A DNA stretch of 32,961 nt from JANNRW01 sp031401815 (GTDB lineage: Bacteria; Desulfobacterota; Desulfuromonadia; Geobacterales; DSM-12255), in the NCBI GenBank assembly GCA_031401815.1, contig JANNRW010000015.1:1-32961 (forward strand). The letters are read 5' to 3'. This document shows positions 27,901 to 30,900 of this stretch, piece by piece; the first letter of the stretch is position 1, and every line of letters begins with the position of its first letter. The notes beneath the pieces are model-generated. The model saw only the letters and a program-made list of their open reading frames with translations. It was not told the DNA's origin and did not search any database. A program made the translations under genes and the position numbers.

Positions 27901-30900
27901 AAGAGTTTCAGTCACATCAGGATCAATGACAACAGTATTAACCGGAATGCTGCCGGCAAAGGGATTGATCAATGTCCAACTATCCGCGCCATTACTCGAT
28001 CTGTATATGCCGGACTGTGTAGCTGCATACAGTACTCCCGGTTTTTTCGGATCAACTGCAATAGCATTTATAGTTGTATCCAGAAGCCCGTTTACTGCAA
28101 GACTCCAGCTTACACCACTGTCAGTGCTTTTATAGAGTCCACTCCCGGTACCTTTATAAACATTGACCGGATTTAACTGGTCAATCACTATTGCAGAGAC
28201 GTCATTGGATTTTCCGGACTGTGTAAAAACAGAAACATAATCTTTGCGCAGATTGTAAACACTGCTCCCCTCATCAGGAATAATCATGAAAGGGAAAGAA
28301 GCGCCTGCTGTTACTTCAAAAAAGCCTGTCGGCAACACACTACCGCCTTTGGCTGGCAAGTAACTGATTGTACCTGATTCCGGAATCAATGACTCAGAGG
28401 AGAATCCACTGTTGTTTGTAAAAGTTATCTCTCCGGTAATGCCCGAATCATTGGAAGACACGAGATTAATTAGTCCGCTGTCATTTCTAAAAACGATGTC
28501 GTCAATAGCTCCATAAGCCACTAAATCCATATCTCTTTTTAGAATGTTCTTGTAAATACTGAATACCGGTTGAGCATAATCAGTCCGTTGAGAGGTTAGT
28601 TTCCAATAAAACACACCATTTTCTGAATTAGCAGATGAAGCTCCAGAGAGACTTAATCCACTTAAATAATTCATGGTATCCCCATCCAATACAGGATCCT
28701 CTAAAGACCTGAGTGTATAAGAGTCCAAAGAAACGGCAAAAACGGCGGATAATGCGCTATCAGAATTAATGTTGGTAAGTCTGTAGGTAGTAGAGCCGTT
28801 TGCGTTTGGAGCGGGGAGCGGAGCTATCGGAGCACCGTTCAGAGAAAGAGTAGAGAGAGTATATCCGTTGGCAGGAGTGATAGTAAAAATGACTGTTTCG
28901 CCATTGTTCACAGCTACCGAACCCTGGGAAAGGGGCGGGGAGGACGAGACGCCGCCATTTGCGCCAACAGTAACTGTTATAGTCCTCAAGACAGCAGTGG
29001 TGAAAGTCCAGAGATAATCCTGTGCGAGAGAGTTGCCCGTCAGATCCTGAACACCTCTGGTGATATAGGCCGTATATATTTCATTATTTTTCAGAGGAAC
29101 AAGCGGGACAAAAGTTGCAGTTGTTCCTGTATAGGTAACAGTTCCTGAAATATTGTTACCGGCAGAATCCTTGAGTATGAATGTTGTAGCAGGTGAAACT
29201 ATCGTCAGCGGGTCTATCGCCTCGCTGAAACTGACAGTAAGGGTGCTTGAAGGGAGAACTCCGGAATCTCCGGCTGCGGGAGAGGTTGAGAGTACAGTTG
29301 GTGGTGTCACATCAAGACTGAAGATTGCAACTATATTTCTGGCTGAAGCAACAGTAGCTATTGTATATGTCCAGGTCTTTGTTCTGTCTGCTGGGTTTAT
29401 TGAATCTGCAACTGCCAGGGTGGCGGGAAGGGGATTTGCATTGATATCAAGGTAAACGCTATTGTCAGTCAGACTCTTCAGGCTGTAACCTGCTGACGGT
29501 CTTATGGTCAGGGTCAAGGCTGAAGAGCTGTCGATTATTACTTTTCCTGTAGCATCAAGAGCTGGAGACCCGGATATTGTACCACTCCCTGAGGCTACTG
29601 ATGTCTGCACCTGGAATACCTGCTTGAATGTTGCTGCAAGAGTATGAGCTGCATCAACATTCGACAGAGTATAACTGTTACCGGACATTGCACTCTTGAC
29701 CGAAACTCCATCAAGCTTCAGATCGTCCAGAGCATAACCTGTTGCAGGTGTCACAGTGAAAGTATGCGAAGCGCCTTTGTCCAGTGTCAACGTCCCGGGT
29801 GTAACTGTTCCGTTTGCCCCTGATGTCACAGTGACTGTATATGCAGAGAGTGTTGTAAAATTCCAGGTGTAAGGGGCAGCAATTGCATTTCCTGCCATAT
29901 CCCTTAACCCAGTTGTCACTGTGACCGTGTAGTTAACACCTTTGTTCAGTGGAGAAATCGGAGTAAAAGTGGCTGTCAGGCCGTTATACGTAATGTTTCC
30001 GGCAACATTCAGATTCGAGGAATCTGTCAGCTTGAAAGTGTTGCTGTTTAATGTTGCAGAATCAATAGTTTCAGAGAAAGTTACCTGAATGGCTGTGCTG
30101 ACAGCCACATCTGTTCCGGGTGTTGCCATGCTCCCCGGAGAAGAGCTGATTACTGTCGGCGGGGTAGTATCAGGAGCAGGCGCAGTCGTAAACTGCCAGG
30201 AATATGCAGCAGAAAGAGCGTTTCCGGCTGCATCGGTTATTGAGGTTGTCAGGGTTACAGTGTAGTTGGTTGCGTAAGCCAATGCTCCGGTATGACTGAG
30301 AGTTGCCCGGAAATTCGCACTGTCATAGCTTACTGAAGCACCGGTAATGGCAGGATTGATCCTGAAACTGCCGGTTGACCCGTCAGCAGACGTTGTTATG
30401 GTGCCGGAACTCATATTGGCTGAAAAAGTGGCAGTTATCGGGGAGCTGACCGGAACGCCGGTTGTTCCTGAAGCAGGGAGGGTTGATGTTATAGTTGCAG
30501 GAGGAGCAGGAATAGTATCAGAAAAGATAATCGTACCTTCACTGCCAACAGAGTAGAATTTGCTGTCTGCAAAAGTTATCCCGTTTAATTGGGTAGTGCT
30601 TCCCGATGGCCGCAACGTCCAGGTCACTCCATTGTCACTGCTTGTTATTATCACCCCATGCACTGAATCCTTGCCAACTGCTGCAAAAATCCCGTTGGCA
30701 TACGAGACTGCGTTCAGGTCTCCTGAAGTTGGCGAAGCAATAGTCTGCCATGTTGCGCCGCTGTCGGTTGATTTGAGAATTGTGCCGGAGTTGCCTACAG
30801 CAATAAAGACCCCATTGCCAAATGCAACACCATTAAGGAGCCGGGTCGAACCGGAAGACCTGGCCGTCCAGTTGCTACCGTCAACCGAGGTCTGTATCGC

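Noticed and set aside
18391..28739. The strong periodicity considered as a CRISPR or DNA-level repeat array
   Set aside because: Copies are long, coding, in frame and diverged at third positions; they are protein domain repeats, with no short identical repeats and spacers.
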